A program made the translations under genes and the position numbers. The notes beneath the pieces are model-generated. The model ran no database searches, was not told the origin of the DNA, and was given only the letters and a program-made list of their open reading frames with translations. 64,000 nt of DNA from Pagrus major (Eukaryota; Chordata; Actinopteri; Spariformes; Sparidae), in contig NC_133223.1 in NCBI RefSeq assembly GCF_040436345.1, positions 28,552,910-28,616,909 of the forward strand, written 5' to 3'. How positions within the stretch are numbered: position 1 is the first letter of the stretch; each line of letters starts with the position of its first letter. Below, piece by piece: positions 47,691 to 62,643 of the stretch.

Positions 47691-49131
47691 ATGGTGTTTG
47701 TGCCCTTTTTTATTTGCTGTCCTTCAGGTCAAGTTAGATTAGTAAATGTCATTTAATACAAATGAGATAACGGTAGGCTGTAATGTTCTGTGCGTCACTC
47801 CCGTTCTGATCCCTGTGACTCCTGGAAACCTGTAGTTAAGCTTGCTGTCGCTTAGGCCACTGCGAGTTTGGAGATGACTGTAGGTCATAGCGGTGTAATC
47901 TGGTGAACCTAAGTGTAGGTGATAGGGTAGAGGAGGATTAATCTCACTGAAGGGAGTGGTTCAGTGACTCGGCCCTTATTTGCAAAGTACAGAGTGAGAG
48001 TGTCAGACTGCTTTATATTAAATCAAGATAAGACTTTGGGATCAAATAAAAGATCACTTGAAAAAAATGATCTTTTTCATTACTTACCTGAGCACTCACA
48101 TCCAAACACTCAGTGTTACTTGCTGATGTTTCGGGGTATCTGTCTGAGATATATCCCTCCACCCCATCACAGTGAGGTTGAATGGATTTTAATTTTTTGA
48201 GCTCAAACATACTGTTTAAGTTTCCTGTTAGTCTCGAGTGCAGAAAACACTAACATTTTTCATTGGAGCCACTTTGAACAGAAGAACTTTTGTGATTTTC
48301 GAAGCGTAAATTAAATCGCTAGCAGTAAAAAGCTAACGTTAGGCTATAAACAGACTATATTACGGTCGCACGGCGTAACATCACTACCACTAAACATCTT
48401 ACTACACAATTACAATACATGTTTTCTATAACTTAATCAATATACAAGATGTAAAGTTAAGTTTGAAGATCTAGCGAGCAGACGAGTCTACGTGTTCAGT
48501 GCGATGGCGTTTAATTTCCCCCCGACGACCTCTGTAGTCTCATTCAGACGCTTGTTAGCAACCGCCATTTTTAAGACACGTAAGCGCTTTATAATTAAAT
48601 CGTGGGACGTTTAATGATGTATTTAATGTTGTACAACAAAACTGATTTCCAAAAATGTCCTCCAAAGGAAGAATACAGCCAGGTTAAGCAGGTAAGCAAG
48701 AACCGTCGTGTCACACCACGTCACGTTACAGGAGCAAACCAAGGACATTTGCTCCACATCCAGTCACCGTAAAACGATGAAAAACATCTTAAAACGAATA
48801 CTACAGCATTTCTCAAGTTATGTGAGTCGTTACCGTAATAGAAAAGAGGGTAACGTGTCGACTCCGATGAGGGATTTTCTTCCCAACTTCCGTGGGTGAG
48901 CCGAGGTGTTGTGACGGAGTTTGTCTCCCCCCAATGTCCAGACTCGCGCCAACACCCTGTGCTTCTTCCGCTCGCACTACCGACCGCCATTATTATCGAT
49001 GCCACAGCTACAATTAGGGAGCCAAATAACACGTTTGTGTCATTGTCGGAAATGTGTGTCCGTACGCGCCTGGAGTCACTTTATTGTTGTCACAGACAAA
49101 AAGGATCCCGGGACGGTACGAGGTAGATATA
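47691..49131. other. Intergenic stretch between cavin2 and tRNA-Ser(CGA)
   Basis: No gene is recognised. A CpG-containing segment at 48490-48600 and another at 48840-49110 may be regulatory, but nothing in them is diagnostic. Confidence 0.45.
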
Positions 49132-49213
49132 GTCACGGTGGCCGAGAGGTTAAGGCGTTGGACTCGAAATCCAATGGGGTTTCCCCGCACAGGTTCGAAT
49201 CCTGTTCGTGACG
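49132..49213 (+). tRNA. tRNA-Ser(CGA)
   Basis: Complete 82-nt tRNA. The acceptor stem GTCACGG pairs with TCGTGAC (one G-T pair), with discriminator G. Box A is TGGCCGAGAGG. The stem TTGGA/TCCAA encloses the loop CTCGAAA with anticodon CGA. It has a long variable arm and box B GGTTCGAATCC. No intron. A short T-run follows (ttattccttttgc). It lies about 1.7 kb upstream of nabp1 and is unrelated in flank to the AGA copies. Confidence 0.96.
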
Positions 49214-49773
49214 TTATTCCTTTTGCTTTACGTACACGCTTAAGCAGCCACAGCTAACCAAAGCTAACCAAAACCCAGCGGATTTACAACTAATATATCT
49301 CCGTAACACGTTTTACACCGCTGAGTAACTTGTGTGCACTTACTATGTGGACGCATTTTGATCTCCAACCGCTGTGAACGCATCATTTGTCAAACGGGCA
49401 ACACGTTATGTTTAATAATTAAAGTAACAATTAGCCGCGATGACATTAAATTAATGAATAATGTGAATTCATGTGCAAAAAAAAACAAAAAAACCCCTCG
49501 CTGGATAGTTATACACTAAACTCTCACGTTGTCTTATTCTCGCGTTGTTTGTGAATGGAAGTCAGTTGGTTGGTACAAACCAACTATTTCGTTCTTCTTT
49601 TTTGTTAACAGGTCATCACGTTGTCTATTTATAGTTGTTACTGCATTGTACGTAGAAACACAAGCCCGATAATTGTCAGTGTGTGTCGACTCGGTTGTAT
49701 AAGAGCACACAAAAAGAAGTTTCTAGCTACGTGTGACCCCCTTCTCTGTGTAGAATAATGGAACCGACCGAGT

Positions 49774-49785
49774 TATATAAATAGG
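49774..49785 (+). promoter_or_regulatory. Possible TATA box upstream of nabp1
   Basis: tatataaatagg followed about 35 bp later by a CRE-like tgacgta. It could serve an upstream, non-coding first exon of nabp1, whose coding start is 1.05 kb downstream. An ATG at 50367 opens a 20-codon frame up to a gtagct donor-like site, so the 5' UTR may be spliced. Inference only. Confidence 0.3.
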
Positions 49786-50823
49786 ACCGGCAGTACACGC
49801 TGACGTAGTTTTTGGGGCATTGTTGAAGCAGGGGGAAAGCGTGTAGTCAACAGCTTGGTACAGATTTTAAATAGCGTTTTTTTGGGCTTTATTATTGTCT
49901 AGGCATAAAACAACCAGGACACTTAACACAAGGCTTTTCGAAAAACTGCACCGTTACAGGGGCCATAGTTTGGATAATAGACACACTTAGACTTCCAACA
50001 AAGCATCTGACCAGACTGCGCGCTAGCAAAGCTAACAGTTCAATTTTAGTCCAAACGAGACATACAAAGGAAATGCGGGATTTTGAAAATATTAAGGAGA
50101 ACAGGAGTTGTCTGACGTTTCATGGTCGTGGTGGGAGATAACCTAAGTGTTGTCACAGACAATTGCCTCCAGCTCTGGTGTAACTTGCAGCCAGTGGAGC
50201 TAAAACAAAAAACCCAAACATCTCAGATTTGACTCGCGATTCTGGATCTGTCAGCCTTATTAATACTATTTTATCTGACTTCGACATCTTGGCCACATCG
50301 TTCAGTGGCTACAGGGGCTACTATTAGTGTGCCACAATACCTTATTTGAAGAATGAGGATGCCGTTATGGCGACAAGCGTGAAAAGAAAGATGCACAGAG
50401 ACTCACATCCTGAAATTGAAAGAAGGTAGCTAGCTTATAGTACGAGCTAGCTTAACGCTGAGCAAAGCTAACTTATCTTGCTAGCAAATTTAGCCACACT
50501 GCTAGTGTGTCTGCTGCTTTTGAAGAGGGACTGTTGACTGTAATTTGTATTATGTGTCACCGTGTTTATGGAAATTGACTTGATGGTTATCACCGAGGAG
50601 CGGAGCCTTTTGTCTATAAACAGTTATTATAACGTTACAGTGTTTGAACTTGGCTTTAATTAGCACTCGGCTAACGGGCTAGTTAGCTTAAGCTACCGCT
50701 AACGTCGTAGCCTCCCCCCCCCCCCCACCCGATTAGAAAGTATCGACAGCCCCGCACGACTTTCAAATGAGTTTAAGTGACAGGAAAGGGACGACCAGTG
50801 GGTACTCCTCGTCGAGGCAAACC

Positions 50824-53123
<2,300 letters not shown>

Positions 53124-53960
53124 AATTGGGGGTTACAGGGGATCATGTGGGAAGACGATGGACGTCCCCACTTCCCCCCTGCCTCCTTTTTTAAAAAAAA
53201 CTTTCACCCCCTTCCCCATCACAGCCTGTACCGGCTCTCAGAATAATTAATTAAATTAGGGACTACTTGCATCTTTTTTTATACAGGCTAACATAGTCAG
53301 ATGTGTCGTTTGTCATGGGTCGTAGTGCTTTCAGTAAGCAGCACAGTGTGATTGTGATCTACCACTCGATGCACTAGCAGGACTTCTTACACAGTCGAGC
53401 CCGGAGTCGTGGTTCCGCCTTCTCAGTCCACACCCTCGTCCTGGAAATCTCACTGCAAATTTGCCAGTCCTGTGCCAGTGTTACCTCCCCCTGACACTCT
53501 GTCCTAACTCCCCCCTTCTTTCCTATTATGTTCTTTCAGACTATACACCCTACTTGAACACTTGATGCACTTTCTTCTCTTAATTTATGTTTGGGCAAAA
53601 GGTTGCCTGTCATTTAAATCAGGAAATCAGTTTCTGCTTCTTTTTTTTTTTTTTTTTAGTGGAAAAGGCCTTAAGTTGGTGAAAATGACTTCTTGGACTG
53701 AATGCACAAGCGACATTCTTCACGAGGGTTTTCTCCCCTCCTAACCAAACTGTATCCGAAGTGACTCTGTGACAGGAAAAGGTGTTAGTTTTGAATTTTT
53801 AATGGTAGGTAGGTTGATATTAAAACTGTTTTTTCATACGACATGTTTTTTTTTCTTCTTGTTTGCCATCAATTGTACCTTTTTTGATCGAGGTGGGACC
53901 ACTTTAAATACTGGTTAACGGTTCACCGAATAAATTTTACAGTAACTCTGCTGCCACATT
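53124..53960 (+). other. nabp1: nabp1 3' UTR with poly(A) signal
   Basis: Runs from the stop codon to AATAAA at 53929-53934. No other feature apart from T-runs near 53641-53658 and 53846. Confidence 0.65.
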
Positions 53961-56004
53961 TGGTTTTCTGTAGTCTGTTTGACAGTTGAACACTATAAAT
54001 AATAATAATATCAATAAAATGTATGCTGAGTTGCTCATACTGCACGTTGAAAGGTTTTAAAACTGCCTTTCAAAGCAATATGACTACAGCAGATAGATTT
54101 ACTGTTAATGTGCAAGGTTCCTGAATGAAGGGTTTGTTTGTAGACGGGGGGATTCAAATATTTTCTGTTGACTCACATGGTTTTCCACAAGTATCATAGT
54201 CAACACCCTGACACAAGAACTTTATAAAGGGTTCTGGAAACCCTCCAAATGACCACTAAGACCTGCCATTTTTGCTAGAGCTCCATGTTTCCACCAGTAA
54301 ATATAAAGTGAGCCTCACACAAAACTTCATGTTTAGATTCTACAGCACCATCTAGTGCCTACAAGCATAAACTACATTTGTTACTGTAGAAAATACTCCC
54401 AACATTTGAGTCGTGGGTTGAGTATCTCGTCTTTTTTACCCCCTTTTTGTTTCAAAAGCAAGTTGTGGTAAAATCGCGCAATAAAGCAGAGCTGAGGAAC
54501 TTTTTTTTTTTAATGATTTGACTTCCTTTCTCACAGCGTAATGAAGACATTTATACTGTTATAAATCAAAAAGCCCTCACATGAAGTATTCCAGTTTGAA
54601 GCAATGCATTGCGTACAACAACATAACCCCCGTGTTTCCTCACATCCTTTGTTGCACCAAGCACCTAAAACACAAGTGGTCTCCGGATGTTTCATGTTGC
54701 CCATTTCACTTTTGACGCACTTGCACTTTTTCTTCTTCATATTGTCCAAACTGGTGTGCTAGTCGAAGAGATTAATCCACACGTCCCCATTTTTTTTACA
54801 AAGGAATCTGTTAGACGTAATATAACAGCTCTCTGTTGTTCGAGCATAAAAGTGTCACATTTTTTTATTTCAAAGGCGAGATGAAAGTGGCCATCTGTCA
54901 TGTTTTATCTGCCCCTTGAGCTACATGAAAGTTAAAGTTTCTGTCCAAAGTTTACAAATTACAAACCCCAGTTATCTTTATTTTTTCTCTCCCACGGGGC
55001 TCAAACCCACATGTACAAAACATGTTGTAATTCCACTTAAAATAAAAAAAACTGCAGCACTTGTGACACTGGAAGTTGAAACACATGAGAAGTGCGGCAG
55101 GAAATGTGATGCTAGTCGCTCATGTGTCAACACAGATGCATGTCATGAGCTGGGAACTTCCTCTCAGCAGCGGTCAAACAGAAAACACAGTCGCATCATG
55201 AGGCTGAGGGTATTTTAAATTTTACTGCAGGTTGATATCGGCGCAGAATAGATGCGAGTCTCAGCCTGTTGCCCCATCAGTTGTTGTGGGCTCTGATCTT
55301 TAAATTAACAAATAACCCAGTTTTTTCTTATGTTTTATACATTTCTTTTTATATAAATGTCTTACAGGGCATCAGATAAACAAGATACGAGTAGAATGTC
55401 TTGATCATTCATCCCGTGTTTGTTTTGAATCAACAAACCTCACATGAACTAATGGTTTCTCTTTCGACTTTGCAAACAGTGTGACAGCATATCTCATGAC
55501 ACCGGTGATTCAGACATAATGTGGCTTGGGTTTGTTTATGGGGAAGCAGCGTGGTTAAGGGATAACAACACAGTGACTACTGAAAATAGTCTGATATATC
55601 AAAAAACATCCCTGACATAAATAGAAAAGAAATGCAGTGAGTTAAAAATGTTGTACGGATAATAAAAAAAAAAGGGAAAACATCTAAACATTTTTATTGA
55701 AAAGGTAGTCATTGAAAATAAAGAATACAACAATTAGTTAGTGTACAACATCCACAGAAACATGACACTGATGAGCTGAAACACAACTTTATTTTTTAAA
55801 AGGTGTGATATATTTTCTTTAATGTGTTTAAAATCATATCTTCCCTTTTTTAACTGGTAGAGAAAATCAAAATATGTGTCCATGACGACAAACAGGAAAA
55901 TTGGCTCTGCTGTGAGGGTGATGGGAGGGGTCTAGACCAATACATAGTGTTGTTCTTTGTCAGTCTGCGACATACTGAGTGCCTCCTACAGAGAAGAGAC
56001 CACA
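53961..56004. other. Intergenic stretch between nabp1 and the chemokine receptor
   Basis: AT-rich, with no recognised gene or RNA. The last 100 bp must include the receptor's promoter or 5' UTR (agtgcctcctacagagaag just before the start codon), with no clear TATA box seen. Confidence 0.5.
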
Positions 56005-58856
56005 ATGACTGGTGAGTAGTTTCATCCCTTAGAAAAATAACTTAATTATTTATATTGATTGATATTTAAATCAATACATATAAACAACGAAAAGAGACAG
56101 ATTTCAAAATTCTGATGGAAAGTCTAAATAAAATTGTATGTCTTTTTATTTTTTTTATTTTAGCTCCAGTTTCCTAAAAAACAGTAAAATATACAGTAAA
56201 TAATGTTTTATAGTTTCATGTTATTTATTCCAGGATATGTTGACAACACTGTACAGCACATTAGTTTGTGTTTTACTATAGAGATGTATAGTATATGTAA
56301 ATATATATATATATAGTATGTATATCTGCTGCATTCAGCCTTTAGCCTATCTGTTGTCAGGGTGTCTGCAGGTCCTTAAAAAGTCTTAAAATGTAAAATT
56401 CAACATTATATGTACGAGGCTTTAAGAGTTGTTCAGTAGTCTTAAATTTTAATTTGTGAGGTCTGAAATTATATCTTATTTTAAACTCTTCTGCATGTAA
56501 GTCTATATTTCTGATTTTACAGATCTTAACCTGAACCTACCACTACTTTTGTACTTTATACAAAATGTGGATTAATCAACCCTAACAACTATATACCTAC
56601 ATAAATTCGACAGTTATGGACAGATCAGAGTTTCTCCCGGGGTCCTGATGTTAACAGGTGATTTCTCAAGATCTAGGTCACAGGTAATCAGGAGCTATTG
56701 GGTGCACCTGTGATGTTTTCCCTCAGCTGGCTGCGATCAGTCAGCTGGGAGTCTATATAAAGAGGTTGCAGTTCCCCTGCTCAGCTGGTTGTGTGTTTTC
56801 AGGGAGTCAACACCATCAGTTGGCTTTCTGTGTTTTCTGTTTGGGTTGAAAATCTGGGTTGAGTGTTTGAGATTTATTTCTTTTGGCCAGTTTCTACACG
56901 TTTTGTCATTGACTCCCACTTCACCTTTGGTAGAATCAGTGGGTGGCTGTTGGTTTTATACCCACCGCCACCTTTTAGACACCAAGGCACCAGTTTGGTT
57001 TGACCCTTTTGTGATTCGTGCAGTGCCTTGTTAGTTTCCCTTGTTAGTTGTCCTTCAGGTTTTGTGTTCTGGGGAAACGTAACATCTGGGATATTGAAAT
57101 AAACCTGTTTTGCAGGTATTTTGGTTGGTCGCTTTTTGCATCATGGAATAGTTTTGTTTACTGCACAAAACATGGAGTTCACATTGGATTCATTTATTGA
57201 GAATCCTACTCAGGAGACGCTCGACTCATGTAAAAAAGATCCAATGCAAATTGCTCGGCAGTTTGGCATTGCAGTGACATCAGGAAGTAGGAAAAGACGC
57301 AACAAAACAGCCGGTGATCACTGGTTGGTTGGAAAAACAGATCCTCATGATGTCTTCTGAACCCAAATCAGAAAGTGTGGTTGAGGAGGGTGACAGTGAG
57401 GGGAGTGTCACTGAAAAATTGCTGAAATGGGGATAAAACAGCTAGAGATGAAGCTCAAGCTAGAGCAGGTGAAGTTTGAGCAGGTGAGGATGCAGTTGGT
57501 TTATCAAGAAAGGCAAAGTGAAAAGGAGCAGGCCACTCGTATGAGAGAGCTGATTATATAATTTAGTTAAGTTTCACAGATAAACTGCTGAGCCGGGCTG
57601 TGCTGCAGCACCTGAATGAGAAAAAGATGACTGATCCAAAAAAGACAAGGCCTTAAAAAGCATTAAATCTAAGTTTCTGAGACCTGCAGACACCCTGTTA
57701 TGTTCTATTAACAGGTTTATAATACCTACATGTATTTTGTATGATTAAAATGTTGTTTCACTTGCTGTCCTCAGATCCAAACTCATCTGCTTTTGTCTTA
57801 GACTTCGGCTCCATCTACGACGAGCTCAACTTGTCTTATAATTACAATGACACCGACTTCGTCGTCAACCCAGACACGCAGCCCTGCAACTCCTTCGCCG
57901 TCCCTGATGCAGTGATGGTCGTTGTCTGCATCTTTTACATCCTCGTCTTTCTGTTGGCGATTCCTGGAAATCTAATCGTGGGGCTGGTGATCGGCCTCAG
58001 CAAGCAGTCGCTGCCTCCCTCCGACCTCTACCTCCTCAACCTGGCGGTCGCAGACCTCCTGCTGGCCCTCACCCTCCCGTTCTGGGCCACCTCTGTTACG
58101 AAGGGTTGGGTGTTTGGAGACGCCATGTGCAAAATTGTCACCATCCTCCAAGAGCTGAGCTTCTACTCCAGCATCCTCTTCCTGACTTGCATTAGTATGG
58201 ATCGTTACATGGTGATCGTGCGAGCTATGGAGGCCCGCAAGGCCAATCGACAGACGGTCAGCTGGGGAGTTTGTGTCGCTGTCTGGGTTGTTGGAGCACT
58301 TCTGTCTCTGCCAGGGCTTTTTAATTCTACCCAAAAGTCTCCAACCTCCAGCCAGTGGGTGTGCGACGAACAGTACGATCCCAGCAAGGCCGACATATGG
58401 CGGCTGGCCACCAGAATTCTTCGCCACACTTTGGGTTTTCTTATCCCCTTGGCCATCATGCTGCCCTGCTACGGAGTAACCATCAGGCGCCTCCTTCGTA
58501 TCCGCGGGGGGTTTCAGCGGCAACGAGCCATGAGAGTGATTGTGTTCGTGGTCGTCGCCTTCCTGCTTTGCTGGACGCCGTACCACATGGCGGTGATGAC
58601 AGACACGTTTTTCAGGACAAAGATAGTGCCGTATCAGTGCCCGGCGAGGATGGCGGTGGATCAGGTCATGTTTGCCACCCAGAGCCTGGGCCTGCTGCAC
58701 AGCTGCGTCAACCCGGTGCTGTACGCCTTCGTAGGAGAGAAGTTCAGGAGGAGGCTGTTCCAGATTTTGAGGAAGGCGGGCATCATGGAGAGGACATCTG
58801 TGTCAAGAAGCAGCAGGTCGTCGCTGTCGTCAGAAATCACATCCACATTCATGTGA
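56005..58856 (+). CDS. cxcr2: CXCR1/2-type chemokine receptor (G-protein-coupled)
   Basis: Seven-transmembrane plasma-membrane receptor for CXC chemokines, typically guiding neutrophils. The coding sequence is two exons: 56005-56011 (ATGACTG, before gtgagt) and 57775-58856 (after tcctcag), giving 362 aa beginning MTDPNSSAFVLDFGS; a short first coding exon is seen in other chemokine receptors. The N terminus is acidic with Tyr/Asp and three N-glycosylation sites (N5, N21, N27). Extracellular Cys are at 40, 121, 199 and 291. The DRY motif is at 145-147, in DRYMVIV where the family usually has DRYLAIV. CWTPYH is at 268-273 and NPVLY at 315-319, and the tail is Ser-rich. HSCVNPVLYAFVGEKFRRRL closely parallels human CXCR1/2. 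Fish carry both cxcr1 and cxcr2; the choice of cxcr2 is by synteny with speg and is not certain. The intron holds a nested element. Confidence 0.88.
56358..57697. mobile_element. hAT-like element with 17-bp inverted ends in the receptor intron
   Basis: Begins cagggtgtctgcaggtc (56358) and ends gacctgcagacaccctg (to 57697), an exact inverted repeat. The adjoining bases are also partly inverted (ccttaaaaagtctta and the 'ccttaaaaagcattaaat' end). I know this type of end from non-autonomous hAT-like elements in fish. No clean 8-bp target duplication is left (tctgttgt against ttatgttc). The centre is not transposase but an LTR/gag-type fossil (see the next entry). Confidence 0.65.
56600..57570 (+). 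mobile_element. LTR-retroelement fossil: LTR-like part plus start of a gag-like ORF
   Basis: A promoter-like segment with TATATAAA (56753-56760) is followed by a transcript-end-like AATAAA near 57100 and then a short gag-like N terminus (57172-57560). The gag-like part has EFTLDSFIENPT near its start and a Glu/Lys/Gln-rich stretch further on. Such N termini are found in fish Gypsy-like elements. No protease, polymerase or envelope part is visible and no second LTR, so this is a heavily reduced, broken relic. It lies wholly inside the hAT-like inverted ends at 56358-57697. Confidence 0.5.
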
Positions 58857-59545
58857 GGATGGCACAGAGACACTTTGAACTGTTCAGATGAATCGATCAC
58901 ATCAGTGCATTTAACTGCAAATGAGTAGTTTTGATACTTTTTATCACAGCTTGTATTTTTTTCATATTTTTTTTTTTACTTTTTCAAACTCAACCAATAG
59001 AAAACAATTTATTTTTGCTAATTCTGTAAATATGTTTTAATGCCTTTGTCTATTTTTGCTCCTTATTTAACTTGGTTTATGGATGCTGCTTTTAAAATAA
59101 GCTGTAAACATCTGTATTGATTCCCCTGAAGTCACATCTCTTTCTTCAGACGTGAAGTTCTGAGGAAACTGTGCAAAAACATGTTTGCCAAGTTTCAATT
59201 TCAAGTGTGTGTTAATACTATGTCACAACATCAAGACAATACATCCGCTGATCAACACCTTGAGATGAACGCTCTGGAAAAAAAAAGCTACAACTGGACT
59301 TTGATTATCAAAATATTTTTCTATGATTCAAATTTCCAAACTTCCTTCAAGGTCCTTTGAGAGAACTCAGGGTGTAACATGAAACTATCCTGGTTAGTTT
59401 TGTGTTTTATGTGTTGTAATGTCTGTAAGACTGTCAGTTTGATGTTTATGTATATTTAGCTAAAGACAGCAGGGTGTCATCGGCGTGCCAAACAGTTTGC
59501 ATTGTGTTAAGTTGCAATTGTCATTAAAGTTTTATTTTAAACATA
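58857..59545 (+). other. Chemokine receptor 3' UTR
   Basis: Candidate poly(A) signals are ATTAAA at 59523-59528 and AATAAA at 59567-59572. Without transcripts the choice is open. Confidence 0.55.
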
Positions 59546-60110
59546 CACCGCTCTGTGTCTTTGATCAATAAAACACCACAAAAAGCTTTTACATTTGCAA
59601 CAAACAGCTGATAGAAGACAGGACTTCCCTCTGACTAATCCAGCAAGTAGTGTTTTTTTTTTTTACATCCCCATCCACAGCAGCTCGAAATAGAAGATAT
59701 GTCTCCAGCAGCAACAATACAGAAATCGTTGGAGGTCAGGAGGTTTTCTGCCTCTGTAAAGAAGAAAATTGCTTTAACAACAGTGCTGTAAAGTGATTTC
59801 TGGGAAGTGCAGCTGACAGGCACAGCTGCCTGTGAGAAAAGCAGAAGAAGAAAATGTTCGTGAAAGATTAGATTGCCACATTAAATCAGTGTTTTCATGG
59901 TTGGTTGAGGTTTTAATGCGTCTGGAATGAAGATAAGACTTTTGTGCTCTTAATCAATTCAGCATGAACATGACATTATTACATTTTACTGGCTACAACA
60001 ACTACTACTAATGTTACCACCACCACTGCTACCAATTATAATAAACTGACATTTACTGTAGAGGCTAACGTTAGCTTAAAGTAGGCTACTGTATCTCACT
60101 ATCTGACAAC
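59546..60110. other. Intergenic stretch without a recognised gene
   Basis: AT-rich, with a short ACC/ACT triplet patch near 60000-60030. Nothing else noted. Confidence 0.5.
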
Positions 60111-61360
60111 TGGATATTGTGTTTGTCACCTTGAATCTGCTAATGAAAGATAGCTAGTAGCCTGATAAGTTATGTGCTTTTCTTCGAAAGGTAAGTCTTA
60201 TTTAAAGCATTAAACTATATCATTCAGGTCCCGCATGTTGGACTTACTGTTGTTTAAGGCCACCGTAGCTAACGTTAGGCAGCTAGCTAATTTGCTGAGA
60301 ATGTTTTGTTACCAATGATGTTATAATTAGGTTGTTACAGCTAGTGTTAACTGTTAGAAACAACATGCTAGCTGTGTGTGGCAACACTAAAACTTCACAT
60401 TATAAAATTTTATACTTGTATTTGAACTATTACAAGTGACTTTATACATTTATTTGACAGTGTTTGTTGCGGGGAAGCTTTTTTGCTTGTGGTGGTGCTT
60501 TTGATAAGTTAGCTAATGTTAGTGGGCTAGTTAAATCCATTTTTAACTTCCCAGTTGTTTAGTTTTTACACGGTAAATTCTTATTTACAACATTGAACTT
60601 CTTGATAGCTAGTAGAGTGACTTGATAGCTCTGTGCTCTTCTTTCAAGCATTATTTCACAACTTTAAACCACTTCATTCAGGTCCTGTACGTTTAACTAA
60701 AAACTTCTTAAATCAACTTCAGCTAACATTAGACATTAATTAGAAACATATAAGCAGTATATGTGAGGCAATGCTTTATATTCACAACCTCAAATCAGGT
60801 ACCAAATGTTGGAATTACTATTGTTTCAAGCAAGTTTAGCTAACCTTAGGCACCTAGCTAATTTGTTGAGAATCTGTGGCAACAGCTTGCGTTAGCATTT
60901 AACTGTTAGAAACAATACGTAAGCAGTGTGTGTGTAGCAACACTTTACCTTCACCTTTTAATATTTTAATTTGTATTTGAGCTATTACAAGTGACTTTAT
61001 TCATGTATTCGTTTGTGGTTTTTGGGGGTATTTTTTGCTTCACATTTGTCTTTCAATCAAACTGTTATGTTGATTTGATTGTTAGCTTATAGGCTAGTTA
61101 AGTTAATTTTACATTTTCAGTTCTTTGGTTTTGTTTGTTTTTTCTTACCTTGCAAGTTTTATTTTACAATATTGAACTGCTTGATTCTGGTAATGGACTT
61201 GGTCCATAATCCTTACTTGTAACAGTTTGCTAGCAGTAGCCTATATGCGTAGTAAGTAGCTATTTAGCTGTAATGTTAAGTTAGAAGTTGTAATTGCATT
61301 TTAAATTGTATTGTTGAGCTATGACAGGTGATTGGACTACTTATTGATGGTGTTGTCAAA
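60111..61360 (+). repeat. Tandemly repeated AT-rich block, unit about 555-575 bp
   Basis: 60222-60303 ('atgttggacttactgttgtt', 'ctagctaatttgctgagaat') recurs at 60795-60877. 60350-60465 ('ctgttagaaacaacatgct', 'attacaagtgactttat') recurs at 60902-61012. A third, weaker copy is seen at 61284-61355 ('gagctatgacaggtgatt'). Many gctaacgttag words occur, and there is no coding signal. Confidence 0.75.
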
Positions 61361-62643
61361 TTTGTGCCAATATGCTATAATTATATGCATTTTTTTGCCA
61401 TTTATTAAGGCACTGATAGTAGGATAGCATAACTCATGCTAACTTACTGCTTAATCATCAATTTCCAGTGAATGTACTTCATCATACTTCCTGTATTCAG
61501 TAACACTTTGGTTGTGTTAAAGTGCTTAACAAATAAAGTTGGATTGGATTGGATACGAGACCGCCTCAACTTTGTCGGTAAATATAGAAGATACTTAAAA
61601 TATCCATTATAGGGCCACAGCTGCTAGTTCGCAATGTTAATGCAGTGATAGTATTTTCTTTTTCATGATATTTGACCACCTCAACACAATCGGGAAAACC
61701 CACGTCAGCCTCTACATTTGACCTACAAATTAAATATCTGTCCCGTACAGACCACGCCCTCCTCAGTGCCAAGTGTTGCACCATCTCACATGTGCTACTG
61801 ACCTCAGGTTGGCTAAAAATGACGAGGGGGGCGGGAGCCTAGCGGTTAGTGGGCAGACGGATCACCATGCAGCTGTCATTGTAGGACTTTCTGGTCTCTG
61901 ACTGTCATTTCCCCCTCCGGACTGACTGGCAAGAGGTAGGGGGAGAATCATGAGTAGGGTGATTTAGCTCATGGGACAAGAGTGGGAGGGGGGGGACACT
62001 GTGCAACTTGCTGGACAGGACTTGATGCTTGCATTCAAAAAAGAAAGCCAAGACAGATCTGAAGGCCGCTGGGAATAAAGAGGAAACTCACTGAAGATTT
62101 ACACACCTCTTGTTCTGCGGAGAAGTTACAAGAAGTTGCAAGCTTATTGGGAAATGGTTACGAGAGGCTGAAAAGTTCATCAGGAAAAGGAAAGAGGAAA
62201 AAGCAAGGCCGTCACTTCCAAGAGACAAGTCAAGGGAGCTGTTAATGCAACATGATCCAGTGGGTCTTGCCCTAAAAATACCTCTGGGCAGGAGAGTGGA
62301 AGCTATCTCTATCTGCATAATTACCTGGTAATCGGCTATTTCTTTTTCTTCTTCGGACAACAACTAAGATCAGAGAACAGCAGTTTGAGGAGAATGAACC
62401 CATGGCAGATATGTTTCTATTTTAATTTGCCCTCCCAAGTAAATGAAAGTTGTAGGTGTTAAATTCAAAATGTGAGAATCTTCTCAACATTTATTTACAT
62501 GTGAAGCCCGCTCATAAACTCTTAATGCCCCGACTGGATTTTGATCTAGAGAGGGCCTAGACTTAGTTAATTAGTTAGTTATAGTTATAATCCACATCCA
62601 CAGTTACAGAATCCATTGAAGGATCTACCAGACCAGCTCAATC
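61361..62643. other. Intergenic and presumed 5' region of speg
   Basis: A fish LINE-type tail ('agtgcttaacaaataaagtt' then ggattggattgg) lies at 61517-61553. The CpG-poor but G-rich stretch 61820-62060 may be the speg promoter. No TATA box or conserved element can be named. Confidence 0.45.

Noticed and set aside
57741-57774. ATG at 57741 as receptor start
   Set aside because: It lies in the intron before the acceptor tcctcag; the spliced start MTDPNSS fits the family better.
57972-58700. 242-codon - strand frame
   Set aside because: Antisense of the receptor's coding exon; composition follows the real frame.
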